From contig CAIIXF020000001.1 of assembly GCA_903813345.2 (NCBI GenBank), forward strand, positions 46,145,885 to 46,209,884: a DNA stretch of 64,000 nt, in the 5' to 3' direction. Below are positions 9,828-24,400 of this stretch, piece by piece. The translations under genes were made by a program, and so were the position numbers. This stretch comes from Owenia fusiformis (lineage: Eukaryota > Annelida > Polychaeta > Sabellida > Oweniidae). The notes under the pieces were generated by a model. The model searched no databases and was not told where the DNA came from. It saw only the letters and a list, made by a program, of their open reading frames with translations. The stretch's first letter is position 1. Each line of letters starts with the position of its first letter.

Positions 9828-11481
9828 ATTGTTTTCTTACTTTTTCTATTATAAATTTATTATAAAAATTGATTCATAATAACATATCTCTCTGAATAAT
9901 TTTAATTTCATTTATACAAATTTTGGTTGGGCCTGGCATTACATGTAATCCCAATTATAAAATTTGAATAGGGATAGTATCAATCAATTTACTCACCATT
10001 GTGGGATAACTGGCAAGAATGAAGATGATGTGAACACGGTTGTTTAACAGTGTATTTCACGTTGTATGGATATGGCTATATGAAATAGTTAGGGTCAAGT
10101 TAAGCACTCCTCTCAAACTTTATAATTGAACTTGCAGTCTTCCTGAAACATGATTGATCTGTACTGTAATAGTTTCCAACTTTTTTGTGCATGGTGTTCA
10201 GCAGTCACCAGTTGGCATCTGTAACAAATGGCAGGTGGTGACATTTTGCGTGTTAATGCCTTGTTACAATTGGGATACTAAGATGTAACCCCTACTAATT
10301 GTGCAGTCAAAATTACCTCCCTCCACCCTATCCCTTGTAGCCAAACTATTTCTTGGAAATACATCTGCCCCTTTTTATAATACCCTTTTTATTAGTATAC
10401 TTGTCTCCAAAAGTTCAACTTGGGAAAATAAAATATAATTTAAACAAAAATATCAAGTGATCCGAGGAGGAAGATATGGGAAATGCGAGATAATAAGCAA
10501 TATAACAACAGCATTTATGTTTATTTTTTATTCTATTAATAATATTATAATAATAAAATGAATGATAACAATACTAAATGTGAAATGTTAGTTCCAAAAA
10601 GTGGAAATGTTACACATCCAAAATGTTCCATAATAATTATTTAACAGTTTCTAGTCAAACAAATAACAAAGGCCTTACATGACAAAATATCACTACCAAG
10701 TAAGTTATTCTAAATGGTTACAAAAGTGTAACAGGTGCTACAGTCACAGACTGCCAATGTTAACCACTGATGTCAGACACAACAATATCTTAACATTTCT
10801 TTCACAGTTTGGCAATTTTAACAGTATTCCTTGGTATTTGGATATTGTGCACATTGTGCGAACAACATGGAAATACATCATGACCATCCCCCATCCACAG
10901 CGACTCGATCCTAGATCACATGGTCTCATAAGCTATATACCATGCTTCACTCCCATTTGCATAACTTATAATGGTAATAATTTGTGATGGAAATAAATAA
11001 TAAAAAGCCTTGGGCTAATTCAAAATTGTTCTAAAAGGTCCAGAATAGAACAGGCTTCAGAAAGGGGTACCCTGTCTAGAATCAACAGTTGATGGGGGAT
11101 CAGTCATTATGAAACACCATGTTCTGATGATTGTATATAAAGTTATCTTGAAGTTAGTTATTTAAATTATACATGGACATTATTTCTTGGATTATAGAAA
11201 GTATAGGTGTATAGGAAGCATTTTTTATATCCCATGGCATTGCTCATTTATGAATAATGGAATGTTGCATACCATTCATCTTGAAAGCTACTGCAAATGC
11301 TAATAATTAAAACTAATCAATCTCATAATTCAAAACATGGAATGTTATGTAGTTCTATAAATAAGATTACATAAATGATATTATATAACAAACACTATAA
11401 GCTGTACCTTCATCTGCATCATACCTCCCAAATGGTTATTTAATTGTAAAAACAAATAAATCAAACATTGTTAAGAGATCA
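9828..11481. other. Intergenic, nothing recognised
   Basis: No convincing exon, RNA gene or transposon was found. An open frame of 102 codons at 10679-10987 has no start context, splice support or recognisable composition and is treated as chance. Confidence 0.4.
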
Positions 11482-12300
11482 GGGGCTCATTGACAGAAAT
11501 TTCATAACATTAAGAATTCCTTAAAGGCCCCTTATAAAGTTTACACCACTTTGGTTTACATTGTAGACTACCCAATGTTATCAAAGCGTGATATGTGAAA
11601 CTTCTTTTTTGAATTTCAAAGTGTTTTTTGAAGGATAATTCTTTTAAAAAGTTATGTAAAACTAACGTTTAGACTTTAGAGGTCACACATATTTTTAATA
11701 GCAATAATTCACACCAATGCATAGCAATCATCCTCATGCATTTTTTGTCGAAAAATGAATAAAATTGGTTCATAAATAAGTGAGAAATGAACTCATCCAA
11801 CATGAAAAGGGTTCAGAGAAAAATGCATTCCAAAGTTTTAGTTCTCATAGTAACCAAAAGATGTCACAATGATATCACTTAGGTTGCATAATACGTTTGA
11901 TATGCTAAGACACTGAATGACAAATAAGATATGACATTTTATTCTTAATTTAGAGTCTAGTGTACTGTCCATTGTTCAATCTGCATTGATGTTGAAATAA
12001 AAGAAAAAAGGTACTGTTTTTGCACTGAACAGTGGAATATTTGATATTTTAATTTTTATTGAAAAATGACTGGAAATTTAAATATATGAGAAATGAAAAG
12101 CTGACAATTTCTTTCAAAAATCTCTAAAATAACATTTAAAGTCATGACAAATAGTAAATGAATGATAGTACTAAAAACATATTTTCAAATTTTACATGTA
12201 GACTTTAACCAACTGTCATAGCCATGGATATGATGATGTTATAGTAGAACAATGGACTAAGGAATTCTTAACTTTAGAATGTGTTTGTTAATGATCCCCA
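11482..12300. mobile_element. Possible degenerate foldback element
   Basis: The outer segments pair imperfectly: GGGGCTCATTGACA and TAAGAATTCC at the left, GGAATTCTTA and TGTTAATGATCCCC at the right. Inner pairing is weak. The pattern suggests an old TIR element of about 820 bp, with uncertain ends and no coding remnant. Confidence 0.45.
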
Positions 12301-12521
12301 GGTTAATATTACAATTTTGGAATGTAATAGTTAATTTCTATTCAAACTGATCCTTTAGCTTCCCTCAAACATTTAATGGAAGGGTTTTTCATATTAGAAG
12401 TTGCCTCCTTTAAAATATTAAGGTACGCTGAGTCGCTGACCCCATTTCCCTAACATAATTTCATTTGCAGATGTTGATACATTGTCCTGATAAATTAAAA
12501 TAAAACGTTGTACATATGTAC

Positions 12522-12565
12522 ATAAAATGTACATATAACATTAAAATGTTATATGTACATTTTAT
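12522..12565. repeat. Perfect 21 bp hairpin with a 2 nt spacer
   Basis: Two perfectly complementary 21 nt arms (12522-12542 and 12545-12565) are separated only by AA, giving a 44 bp AT-rich palindrome. It could extrude as a cruciform or fold as RNA. It lies in the intergenic space downstream of the zinc transporter gene. Confidence 0.85.
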
Positions 12566-13264
12566 AAAAACAATTTATCTGAAACACTTAATTCTTTGAA
12601 CAAATAACAATTAAATGAAATTGAAATATGTTTTAAGTCCAATTACATGTTCAGAAATCAAAAACTGTATACAGTGTATATATGAACAGATTTAACTGTC
12701 TTGTGAGTATTTCTTAGGTTAAAATATCCAAAAATACAATTTATTTAAAACAACAGTTAATGTACTGTTTATAATTACAACAAAAAAACGTCATGGTGTT
12801 CATTATGACAGAGTCAATTTTTCCTTCTATTCACTCTATTGACCATTAAATACAGTGAAACCTGTGTATTTAAACACCTCTCTAATCCAAACACATCTTA
12901 ATGTGAACACTTTTTCTTGGTCCCAAATCTATTATCTCCCATACATTTCTATAAATGTGAACACCTAATAATCTGAACGTTTTTGGCTGGTACCAGTGGT
13001 GTTTGTATTAGACAGATTTCACAGTAAAACATTTACTTCCTTCTAAACTAATTACCTTTGCCAAAATAAAAGTGAAACTTGAGGAGCTTAAAAACACTCG
13101 GAAAATATTGAAAACATATTTCATCACCAAGAATGTAACAAATACAGAAATATGGCAGTTATAATTGTGTGTACATGTACTGAAAACTAGTAAACATTTC
13201 ACAATTAGTGTTTTTCCAAATAGAAACTACAATACACAAGTACATACTATTTATAATGATCCTA

Positions 13265-14200
13265 CAGGATGACCCAAAAATAGTTTTAACTCTTAGTTGT
13301 TGTAAAAAGCATCAATAACTGAGATTTAATATAATATAAAAGCGTACCTGGAGAGAAAATAATTTTCCTTGGAGTAATTGATAGCACATAATGTATACCA
13401 CTGTTTCATGCATTGAACACCCTATCTACTCAAAGATTTTCCTAAATATACCATACCAACAAAACTTTCAAACTTTTTAATTCCAAAGGTCCATGTGATA
13501 TACTGGCAAGTGATTTTAGATAGCTATATGTTTCACGACAAGTACTTTCTGGGCATAAATACAGTGTTTTTTAGTGAAGTCCCCATGATGATAAAAATAT
13601 CAATCAAACAATTTGAAAAATTATGAATACGGGCCCCTCATCATTTTTTCCAAAATGTTGAGCCTATTTACTCAAAAGAGGATCTTCTTTTCTGATTTTC
13701 ATCGCATGAAAAGATTATTCAACAAGGGGTCTAAAACGTCTCTAAAAGTAGAATTGTTTGAAGGTCTAGTTCTGAGGATATCAATTTTCAATGATCAAAA
13801 TTATGCTGAAAACAATGGATAGCAGGAGTTTTTTCTATGGGAAAATAACATGTGATATGTGTTTTTAACTTTATCGCATTTCAAACACTATCCCCTTTTC
13901 AGGAATTCTTAATATAGTGTAGAAAAAACTATTGACATGTTTAAATTGAGAAAAACGAGATCCTCTTTTTAGAAAATAAGCCTGACAGTTTTTAAAAAGT
14001 GCCAAGGTGGGGTCCTTATCCATGATTTTTACAGAGAGTTTGATTGATATTTTACTATCATGGGACTTCACTTGAAAGAAAACATAAAACCACTGAATTT
14101 ATGGCTGTAAAGTACTGGTGGTCAAAGATATGACTGTCCAAAATCACTTGCGATACCTCACATGGTCCTTATATTAGAATTCTATTTTTGGGTCACTCTG
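13265..14200. mobile_element. Long foldback element, mariner-type ends
   Basis: Ends CAGGATGACCCAAAAATAG (left) and CTATTTTTGGGTCACTCTG (right) are inverted copies flanked by TA at 13263-13264 and 14201-14202. Complementarity extends with gaps through most of the 936 bp, for example GAGGATCTTCTTTTCTGATT near 13680 against its counterpart near 13950. No transposase remnant was recognised. Confidence 0.75.
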
Positions 14201-14202
14201 TA

Positions 14203-15356
14203 TCAAAATCTTCATATAGAATGGAAGCTCTGCTAATTGTGCATCAATTTGTGGAATAATGTTCAAGTTACCAATTTTACTAATTTCATGTTTACCATTC
14301 TATTTTATTTTGATATAAAAATATGGGATTTGACAGAAATTATTATGAACATAAAGAAGCCCTTTGAGGGTCTTCATCTCTTAAGGCATAGATTCATCTT
14401 CTGTAATACAGAGACACAGACTTTTTCCACATTCCATCCTTTGATAATCAGTTTTAAACTACAAGTACTTGCAATCTGATTTAAAGTCTCAAATCTCAAA
14501 GGGAAAATTCTAGAATCCCGTATTAAGAGGATGGCAAGAATTCTGTATAATACCCATTTTAAAGTCAGGGAGACCTTGATATGTTTATAAAAATAAAAGG
14601 AATGCAAACTATAAAAAATCAGATCCCGCTCCTTCTGTCAGATCTACATGTATTTAATGAAGTTCATTACACATGAACTTTGTAAAAGAACTTTGTAAGA
14701 AGACACATAAATATGCTGCATGAAACATGACAAGTATTTCTCCACCCCTCCCACCTAAGACCTCACCTTGTATCTAACACTACGTCTCCATATGTTCAGC
14801 AAAAACCACATGAAAAGCTTACCACATGAAATGCTTAAGCTTAGCAGACAGTGACAAGCCACTTATAATTTTCATATCCTCGAAAGCCAGTTTTGTAGAG
14901 ACACCATATTATGCCTATTCACATTGAAGGCATGGTTAATATTGTCTGTAAGTATCAAGTTAAATCCTCCACCTGAAACACAATAATACAAACATGTCTC
15001 ATATGCATTCTTCATTTTATGTATTTTTTATAATTAATTCATCAAAATGAATATACATATACAATTATAATTTCTATTACTAAATTTGAAAATTATTTGT
15101 GAAACACTGGATTTCATAAAAATAAATAAACATGTACATGTATTGTCATCTTATACATCTTTTATGCATATATCCTAAAATAAGACATGGGCATTCAAGT
15201 ATTCTCATATGGATTAGGTTTTAATATTTCCTAATATTTCTCTCAAGTTGTCCCAAATACAAGTATCGATTATTTCTTAATGACATTACATGGACTTGCA
15301 AAACAAACAAATAATAAAAAAAAAAAAAAGAAAGAAACAAACCTTTGTTGTTATGT
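14203..15356. other. Probable 3' UTR and downstream flank of the ZIP gene
   Basis: Non-coding, AT-rich sequence beyond the stop codon (15357) of the minus-strand zinc transporter, with an A run at about 15318-15330. No defined polyadenylation signal was assigned. Confidence 0.4.
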
Positions 15357-15485
15357 TTAGACCCTAATGCGATCCTCAAACAGGGCTATAAGCACCATGA
15401 AGCCAAGTCCTAAGAGGATCCCCAAGTTCTGGAAGAAGAATGTTCCCCATCTGGAGCCTGCCCTCATATTGCCTAATTCTGGCAG
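15357..15485 (-). CDS. ZIP exon 13: TM8 and C-terminus
   Basis: It starts LPELGNM, so the junction restores the DMLPEL element of TM7, then TM8 ([20 protein letters not shown]) and the short tail FEDRIRV before TAA at 15357-15359. The acceptor is TTTCTAG. Confidence 0.9.
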   Translation of the reverse strand: MPELGNMRAGSRWGTFFFQNLGILLGLGFMVLIALFEDRIRV

Positions 15486-18400
15486 CTAGAAACGAATAAA
15501 CATCTGATCAGAGGTACACAAAATATTTAAATAAATATAAGGAGTGTTTACTGTCCGTTTACATGCACAAGAGGTCAAATTTAATTTCATAGACAAGGCA
15601 TCAACATGACAAAATATCACCACCTAGTTGCTCACACTATTATTAGTTCAATCTTAAGTCAGATTTGAATTCCTGAGAACTCGTAAGATCATTTTGAAAA
15701 AGAAAATTAGTCAATATGAAACAAGTTGAAAACAGACCTTTTCTGACCCTGAGAAGGTCATTGAGGGCGAAATCTCAAATCTAAAGTCAGATTTGAACTT
15801 CTGAGAACCGCAAGATGATTTTGAAAATAATTGGTCAATGTGAAGCAAGTTGAAAAATACCTTTTTGACCTTGAGAAGGTCATTGAAGGTCAAATCTATA
15901 GTCAGATTTGAACTTTGATAATTTTGAAAGAGTTCAATCTTCAGTCAGATTTGAATTCCTGGGAACTTGTACAGTAGATGATTTTAAAAAAAAATTGGTC
16001 AATTTGAAGCAAACTGACCTTTTTTACCTTTTTGGACCTTGAGAGGATTACCTTTTTGGACCTTGAGAGGATCAATGAAGGTCAAATCTCAAATCTAAAG
16101 TCAGATTTGAATTTCTGATAACTTGTAGATGATTTTGAAAAACTTTGGTCAATTTGAAGCAAATTGAAAAAATACATTTTTACCTTTTTTGACCTCGAAA
16201 AGGTAACCGAAGGTAAAATCTTAAATATAAAGTCGTCGTCACAAAATCGGAGACCATAACAATATGTCACCACTTTTTGGTGGTGACATAAAAACTGACC
16301 ATAATTTTAAGAATTATAGTCAAATAACAAAATAATGTTACAGTAAACATATCAATTTAATATCTAGCCTATAGATGTAACAACTTACCATATCAACAAG
16401 AGATACATAGAGGAACATTCCAGCTGTTATAGCAAAGATCCATTGTCGTACATACAGATCTGTGGAGACTGTGATTCCTACATACATCCCGACAAATGCA
16501 AAGCATGCACATATGAAGTTTACAAAAAGAGCTTTCTTAAAGCCCATGCCTGTTGAGAGAAGCACAGCAAAGTCTCCTGAAATAAATATAAAGATACATG
16601 ATTATGGGTATCAAAGATAGAGTCTTTGAGCTTGAGAATAATAACTATTTTCTCAGAATTTTTCTCAAAATTATTTACTAATTTAAATTCACCCACTGTC
16701 GACAACTTTCATTTTCAAACACCTTCAAAGTAAAAGATAATAAAATATAATGAAACTGTATAGACTGTGTTAGCTGTAACATACCTAATTCATGAGGAAG
16801 CTCGTGACAAAACACAGCAATTGATGTAGCTATTCCACTTCTAGTATCTTGAGAAAATGCAGCTCCAATTGCAAGTCCATCAGCAAAGTTGTGCACACTG
16901 TCCCCAATTATCACCATCATAGCCAATATGGATATGCCTAAAAAAGTTAAAACATACGATGATACATTAAGCCTATGACAGCACCAGTGTGAGCCTTTTT
17001 GTTTTGATATAGGCTGGCTATTTTTCCAGTGTGAAAAAGTAACATGGTCATTGGTCAGTTTTACTAATAGCAAGCAGTAAGTTTGAAATCTCTGTGCTGT
17101 GAGGGTGCAAAGGCTCCTGGGCAAAGGAATCCTGATTTTGGCCATGTCATCTTTTGAGTTGCATTTACATTTATATGTTTGTTCCTCTGATGTACAGTAT
17201 GGGAAAGACAAAAATATATGAATAAGAAGATATATATATTATCTTTGATGCTTTTTAATTATAACAATTTCTTATAAAATTATAACATTTTTTATTAAAT
17301 TCACATACCTGCACATCCTTTTTTGCCTAGTGTACCCTGCTCATGAGAGTGACCATGGGAGTCTTTGAGAACTTCAACACTAACGTGATCATAATTTATA
17401 CCCTCTGCAGATCCTTTCATTATGGAGTTAACTGTACCATTGGACTACAATGAAAAAGCATTCACTTCATATGTAACTGTTACATGAAACATTTTTATGA
17501 ATTGTAAGATGATGTTCACAACATGTTTCCATAATTAAACCATGTGTAAATTTAAATCAAGCGTTGTGACTATGATCTTTACGTTTTACTTATATTTATT
17601 TAAAATAAATTTACAATTCACCATCAGTTATAAAAGCACATTGGCAGGTTGACAGCAGGTGTAATTTCTATGTTTTCTTTAACAAAAGATATTGAACATA
17701 TCCATTTCCCATACAATATCATGCCATCAATGCAGTTCAAACTGTACATTCTTAGGTTGCAACATGAACGAAATAAAAAATAGATTTTATGTTATTTGAG
17801 CTGTGATAGCAAATGAACAGGCCCATGCTGCATAACAAAATAAACATGCTACATGTACATGTAGGATATAAATAAAAAATACTCTTATATCTAAGTAAAC
17901 AATCAATTTAGTGATGTACTTAATTTTGCGAGTTTTAATTTTGTGAATTTTGATAAAACACGATTTTGCGGCTATTAAATTTTGTGAATTTCATTAAGTA
18001 TACCTACTACCATGTCATCTTTAGTCAACGACACGCTGCACCTTAAGCTCTATTACATTGTAATTTTGGGGTTTATTTGATCTAATGAGCCACTGTAACA
18101 GACATTGCTACTTAGTATTCCATTTATCACCTAATAACACTTGACAAACATTTTACAAAACACGAAATGCAATGGAGTCCCAGGTAATAAAAATTTCATA
18201 AATCCATAAAAGATTTATTTTTGTGATTTTACCATAATCGCGAAAGGGCGAAACTAAATCGCTCACGAAAAAACTGGGACTACAGTATTTAGGTATAAAT
18301 ACAGCTGAATATTTGAAAATATGATCCAAGAATTAATAAAAATGTAACCAGAACAACGGCAACGCCAAAGCGTAGCGAATCCCATCGAACAGCCATGGAT

Positions 18401-21400
18401 GGCATTTTTACAAACAAAGTATAAAGCAAAAATGGCAGGCATTTTTCAAAATGGCCACCTTCTACCAAAAGTGTCATACTTATAGTATTCACATACCAAA
18501 TATGAACAAAATCGCTCCACTACCTTTCGAGTTATAGTAAAATACGTTAAAATGGCGGCCATTTTGAAAAATGGCGGCCTTCTACCAAAAGTGTCATTAG
18601 ACAGTGTGCCATGCTTACAGTATTTACATACCAAATATGAACAAAATCGCTTCAATACTTTTCGAATTATTATAAAATACATAAAAATGGCGGTTATTTT
18701 TCAAATTTTTTTTCAAAATGGCCACCTTCTACTTAAAGTGTCATAGGATAGTGTGTCATGCTTTTTAGTATTCACATACCAAATATGAACAAAATCGCTC
18801 CACTACTTTTCGAGTTATAGTAAAATACGTTAAAATGGCGACCATTTTGAAAAATGGCCGCCTTCTATCAAAAGTGTCATTAGACAGTGTGCCATCCTTA
18901 TTGTATTCACATACCAAATATGAACAAAATTGCTTCACTACTTTTCGAGTTATAGCTATAGGTTAAAATGGCGGCCATTTTTTAAAATGGCCACCTTCTA
19001 CCAAAAGTGTCTTTAGACAGTGTGCAATGTTTATAGTATTCACATACCAAATATGAACAAAATCCCTCCACTACTTTTCGAGTTACAGCAAAAATCGTAA
19101 AATAACGAGTAAAGGCCGCCATTTTTCAAGATGGCTGCCATGTGCTTCTTTAATATCTACATTTCTAGCTTTATTAATGTCCTATATAATTTTTTTACAT
19201 CTAAAACATATTGCTATTACAGTTTTACATATTGCACCTAAATTACTTTAAATTCGGCACTAAAATGGCCGCCATTTTGAAATGAGCGGCCATTTTGAAA
19301 ATCGGCTTTCGAGCAGAACTTCTACTCCCATAGGGCATATGTGTACAAAGTATGAACAAAATCGGGCCAACGGTATTTGAGTTATTGCCCGGACGGACGG
19401 ACGGACGGACAGACGGACGGAGGCGTTCCCTATATCCCTCCGAACTTCGTTCGATTGGGATAATGACACACATACTATGCATGTACATATTTTATAAATC
19501 ATACTTCATATTCATGAGCGTTCCAGAGGTTTTAGAGAAAGTATAGAAACTACTTAATTTAACTGGTCATTTGTGTTTATACTTAAAACATCATATACGT
19601 ACATCAATAATATGCAAAGCACTAATAAGCCCATTTAAAGCAGATAAATTTTTAAAGAAAATGTGACAGCCAAATTGTTGAAGAATAAAAAAGTTAACAG
19701 ACAACACTGAAGGTGGATGCTAAAATTCACCAACAAAAAACAAAACAACATTTAAAAACAAAATTCCTATAGTTCTAATTCGCAAATTATAATAGTCGCA
19801 AAATTCCCAGGAATTTATTTCATCCAATGTTGAGAATATACTCATGCAGTGCTGGGCGATAAAAGGGAGGAGGGTACTGTTTTTTTTCAATTTATTTCGT
19901 GTTCTAAAAGATTTTAATCAAAGAAATTAAAAAGAAGCTGGAAAAATTTTAAGGCATCACAAATCCATTAATTTGTAGCCGCAAAATTTAAAAAATCCAT
20001 TAACTATGATCATTCCAAAAATGTGAAATATTGTAGCATCAAATATTAATAGGAGTACAGTATACTTCCCATATTATGAAAAACATTGAAAAATCTTTTA
20101 AAAATGTAGAAGGAAGTGATGCCATTGACTCTCAACTTTATAACATTGCCCATAACAGTATGAAAAAAAAACTGCACAAAACAACTTTTAAACAAGTTGT
20201 TCTAAAGGATTAAATCACAGACAAAATTGAAAAAAAGAAATTCAGCTTTTTATCCTTTCTATACTTTTACTACAGGGTGTCCAATAAATAAGGTGAAAGA
20301 TATTGTAACTTTCATAATATTGCACCAATCTTGATGAAATTTTCAGAATTTGTAGCCAAAACCTTTTTACCTTTATTCTGTGAATTTAAAGCATCTTCTA
20401 TTTGATTGGCCAGAGTTGTGGTTGCTATAGCAACCGAAACAACAAAAAGGCGGGGCAAGATTGTTTACGTCACAACTTTCCAAAACATATTTATTCTTTC
20501 TGATAGCTTTATTCATACTCCCAGGTCCATTACTACCACAATTACAATATAAAAATAAAAACAGTCCTGAAGTCCCATTGTTATGTAAATAAGCTATTCA
20601 ACATAATGTCCATCTCTAGCTATACACTTCTTATGCCTATTCACCTACTCTCTAAACACACTTTCAAACCCATTCTTGCCCATTTCCTGAAGTCTTGCTA
20701 AGACATGTGATCTGAGTTTACACACAGCTATGCTCACTAGTGAAACTATTAGGGCACTGGGGCTACCCCTACTTGCACACCCTCCATATATCCCAGACCT
20801 TGCACCCGATGACTTTTACTTATATGTAGAACTCAGGCGTGACTTGAGAGGAAATAAATTTGGAAGCACTGATTAACTCAGATCACATGTCTTAGTAAGA
20901 CTTCAGGAAATGGGCAAGAATGGGTTTGAAAGTGTGTTTAGAGAGTAGGTGAATAGGCATAAGAAGTGTATAGCTAGAGATGGACATTATGTTGAATAGT
21001 TTATTTTCATAACAATGGGACTTTAGGACTGTTTTTATATTGTATTTGTGGTAGTAATAGACCTGGGAGTATGAATAAAGCTAATAGAAAGAATAAATAT
21101 GTTTTGGGAAGTTGTGATATAAACAAACTTGCCCCGCCTTTTTGTTGTTTCCGTTGCTATAGCAACCACAACTCCGGCCAATCAAATAGAAGACGCTTTA
21201 AATTCACAGAATAAAGGTAAAAAGGTTTGGGCTACAAACTCTGAAAATTTCATCAAGATTGGTGCAATATTAAGAAAGTTACAATATCTTTCACCTTATT
21301 TATTGGACACCCTGTATAGCAATATGCAAATTAAGAATTGATGACATCACTCCCTGTCTGAAATCTGAAAATATGGCAGCCCACTTGAAATTACAAATAC

Positions 21401-24400
21401 ATGTACATCTAATTTTTCAATGATCAGTACTGACCATATCAAAACATTTCCTGTGCTTTACTTAAGATGGAAAGTGTCTACGTAAATATGGTTATAACTA
21501 CCACATCAGGAGACAGTTAAGGCATATAGTAAAGGCATTTACTATAGACATAATGCCATCACCTATTTGCTCACAATATTATGAGTTCAATATATTAGTC
21601 AGATTTGCACTTCTGAGAACTTGTAGATGATTTTGAAAAAAGAATTGGTCAATTTGAATCAAGCTAAAAATACCTTTTTGACCATTTAACCTTGAGAAGG
21701 TCAGTGAAGGTCAAGTCTTAAATCCAAAAATCAGATTTGAATTCCTGAGAACTTGAAGATGATTTTGAAAAGGTCAAATCTCGAATCTAAAGTCAGATTT
21801 AAACTTAAAGTAGATGATTTTGAATTTTGAAAAAATTTGAAATCAGTCTAAACAGTATATTGTTAAGTTTTTAGAATTTGTAACAGACGCTAGATGCAAA
21901 AACCACCCACCACTTTTGATAGTGACATAAAAAATGGTCTGGAAAGGAATATTTCTTAAATATAGAGCCAGGTTGGGATAAAATAAAATATTGAACTCAG
22001 CTAATGCCTCTACTAGTTTAAAATACCATTTCACTTGGGAGCTGAGCATTAGCTTCGATTGGTCTGTATAGCACATCCTAATGAAATGAATAACAAATAT
22101 ATAGATTAGTAACAGAAATGGCCATCCCATGATTAATGTTAATTGTTAAGAAGTGAGTTAAAGGGGCAAAGAACAAAGAGCAGAGATGTGACTTTCAGGA
22201 AGATTGTCATAATTTTACAATACTTTAATTGATCACACCTTTACATGTCTATTTTAAGGATTTATGTTCTGACAATGTATTAATCTTTAGGATATATGGC
22301 AACAACTAAACATCTCCAACTTCAATATTCAAATGAATTATTTGGACTTATCCAATCATGTATCACTGCCACTTTGAAATTGAGTTCTAACTCACATTTA
22401 TCTGCTTGAAGGAAAAAAGGTAGTGGGCCCCTTAGCCCCCCTCCCCCCCCCCCATGTTAAGGCATGCCTGTTGAGCAGCTCGTGGTTATTGTAAAAATGT
22501 GCAGTGGAAAAGAAAAAATGTTTTTCACACTGCTCTCAATGAGTGCTCTCACTTTATGATCAACTCAATATTAATTTTCCACCACAAGTACATTCTTGTA
22601 TAAATCATAATATAATGTAGATAATAATGAATGATTAGATTTGAATGTTAGACAATTAATTCTTAAGTCTATACAATAATATCTCAATGAAAAAAGGTAC
22701 AATTTAAATAAACCCCACACCTCATTCATCTGCTTTTCGTCTCTCTTCTTTGAATGTTTCAGTTCGTGTTTGTCAGGAATATGTGAATGACTGTGGCCAT
22801 ATCCATGGCTGTGTCCAGTATGGTGATCCTATAACCAGACAAAAAGAAAAGTTAGATTTGAACTATTGAAATTTTATACATTGTCATTTGATAGCCTATT
22901 CAAAAAATATGAAATATATACTATATCAATCATGAAACATTTATTTATATTATTAATTATAAATTTTTTAGTTACTGGGCCAAATTAACTATTCAAGTAA
23001 ATTACAAGCCAGAATTTTTGTTCATTATTACAACTTTAAAACAAGGCATTAACATGACAAAATGTCACCACCTAAAACAATTTGGTCAATTTAAAGCAAG
23101 TTGGAAAATACCTTTTGACCTTAAGAAGGTTTTTGAAGATTTGAGCTTCTGGGATCTTGTAGATGATTTTGAAAAAATAAATTGTTCAATCTGAAGCAAG
23201 TTGAAAAAATACCTCTTTGACTTTTTTTGACATTGAGAAGGTCATTGAAGGTCAAATGTCAAATGTAAAGTCAGATTTGAACTTCTGAGAACATGTAGAT
23301 GATTTTGAAAAAAAAATTAAGTAAATTTGAAGCAAGTTGAAAAAAGACCTTTTTGGCCTTGAAAAGGTCATTGAAGGTCAAATGTCAAATCTAAAGTCAG
23401 ATTTGAACTTCTGAGAACATGTAGATGATTTTGAAAAAAAATTAGTCAATTTGAAGCAAGTTGAAAAAAGACCTTTTTGACCTTGAGAAGGTCATTGAAG
23501 GTCAAAGGTCAAATCTAAAGTCAGATTTGAACTTCTGAGAACTTGTAAAGTCAAATTTGAATTTCTGAAAAGATGTAGATGATTTTGAAAAAAAAATTGG
23601 TCAATTTGAAGCAAGTTGAAAAAAGACCTTTTTGACCTTGAAAAGGTCATTGAAGGTCAAATGTCAAATCTAAAGTCAGATTTGAACTTCTGAGAACATG
23701 TAGATGATTTTGAAAAAAAAATTAGTCAATTTGAAGCAAGTTGAAAAAAGACCTTTTTGACCTTGAGAAGGTCATTGAAGGTCAAAGGTCAAATCTAAAG
23801 TCAGATTTGAACTTCTGAGAACTTGTAAAGTCAAATTTGAACTTCTGAAAAGATGTAGATGATTTTGAAAAAAAAATTTGGTCAATTTGAAGCAAGTTGA
23901 AAACAGACCTTTTTGACCTTTTTTGACCTTGAGAAGGTCATTAAAGGTCAAATGTCAAATCTAAAGTCAGATTTGAATTTCTGAGAACATGTAGATGATT
24001 TTGAAAAAAAAAATTAGTCAATTTGAAGCAAGTTGAAAAAAGACCTTTTTGACCTTTTTTGACCTTGAGAAGGTCATCGAAGGTCAAATGTCAAATCTGA
24101 AGTCAGATTTGAATTTCTGAGAACATGTAGATGATTTAAAAAAAAAATTTAGACAATTTGAAGCAAGTTGAAAAAAGACCTTTTTGACCTTTTTTGACTT
24201 TGAGAAGGTCATTGAAGGTCAAATGTCAAATCTTAAGTCAAATCTTAAGTCAGATTTGAATTTCTGAGAACACGTAGATGATTTTGAAAAAATTTTTTAG
24301 TCAATTTGAAGCAAGTTGAAAACAGACCTTTTTGCCCTTTTTTGACCTTGAGAAGGTCATTGAAGGTCAAATGTCAAATCTAAAGTCAGATTTGAATGTC

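Noticed and set aside
10679-10987. 102-codon open frame
   Set aside because: No splice sites, Kozak context, domain or compositional signal; overlapped by a 61-codon antisense frame.
16082-16273. Minus-strand frames in the last ZIP intron, also at 15711-15893
   Set aside because: Read through the minisatellite units of the short-TIR element; the repeated protein words simply mirror the DNA repeat.
18446-18746. Frames with repeated KMAAIL words, also at 42396-42849
   Set aside because: Translations of the 140 bp GGCGGCCATTTT minisatellite on both strands.
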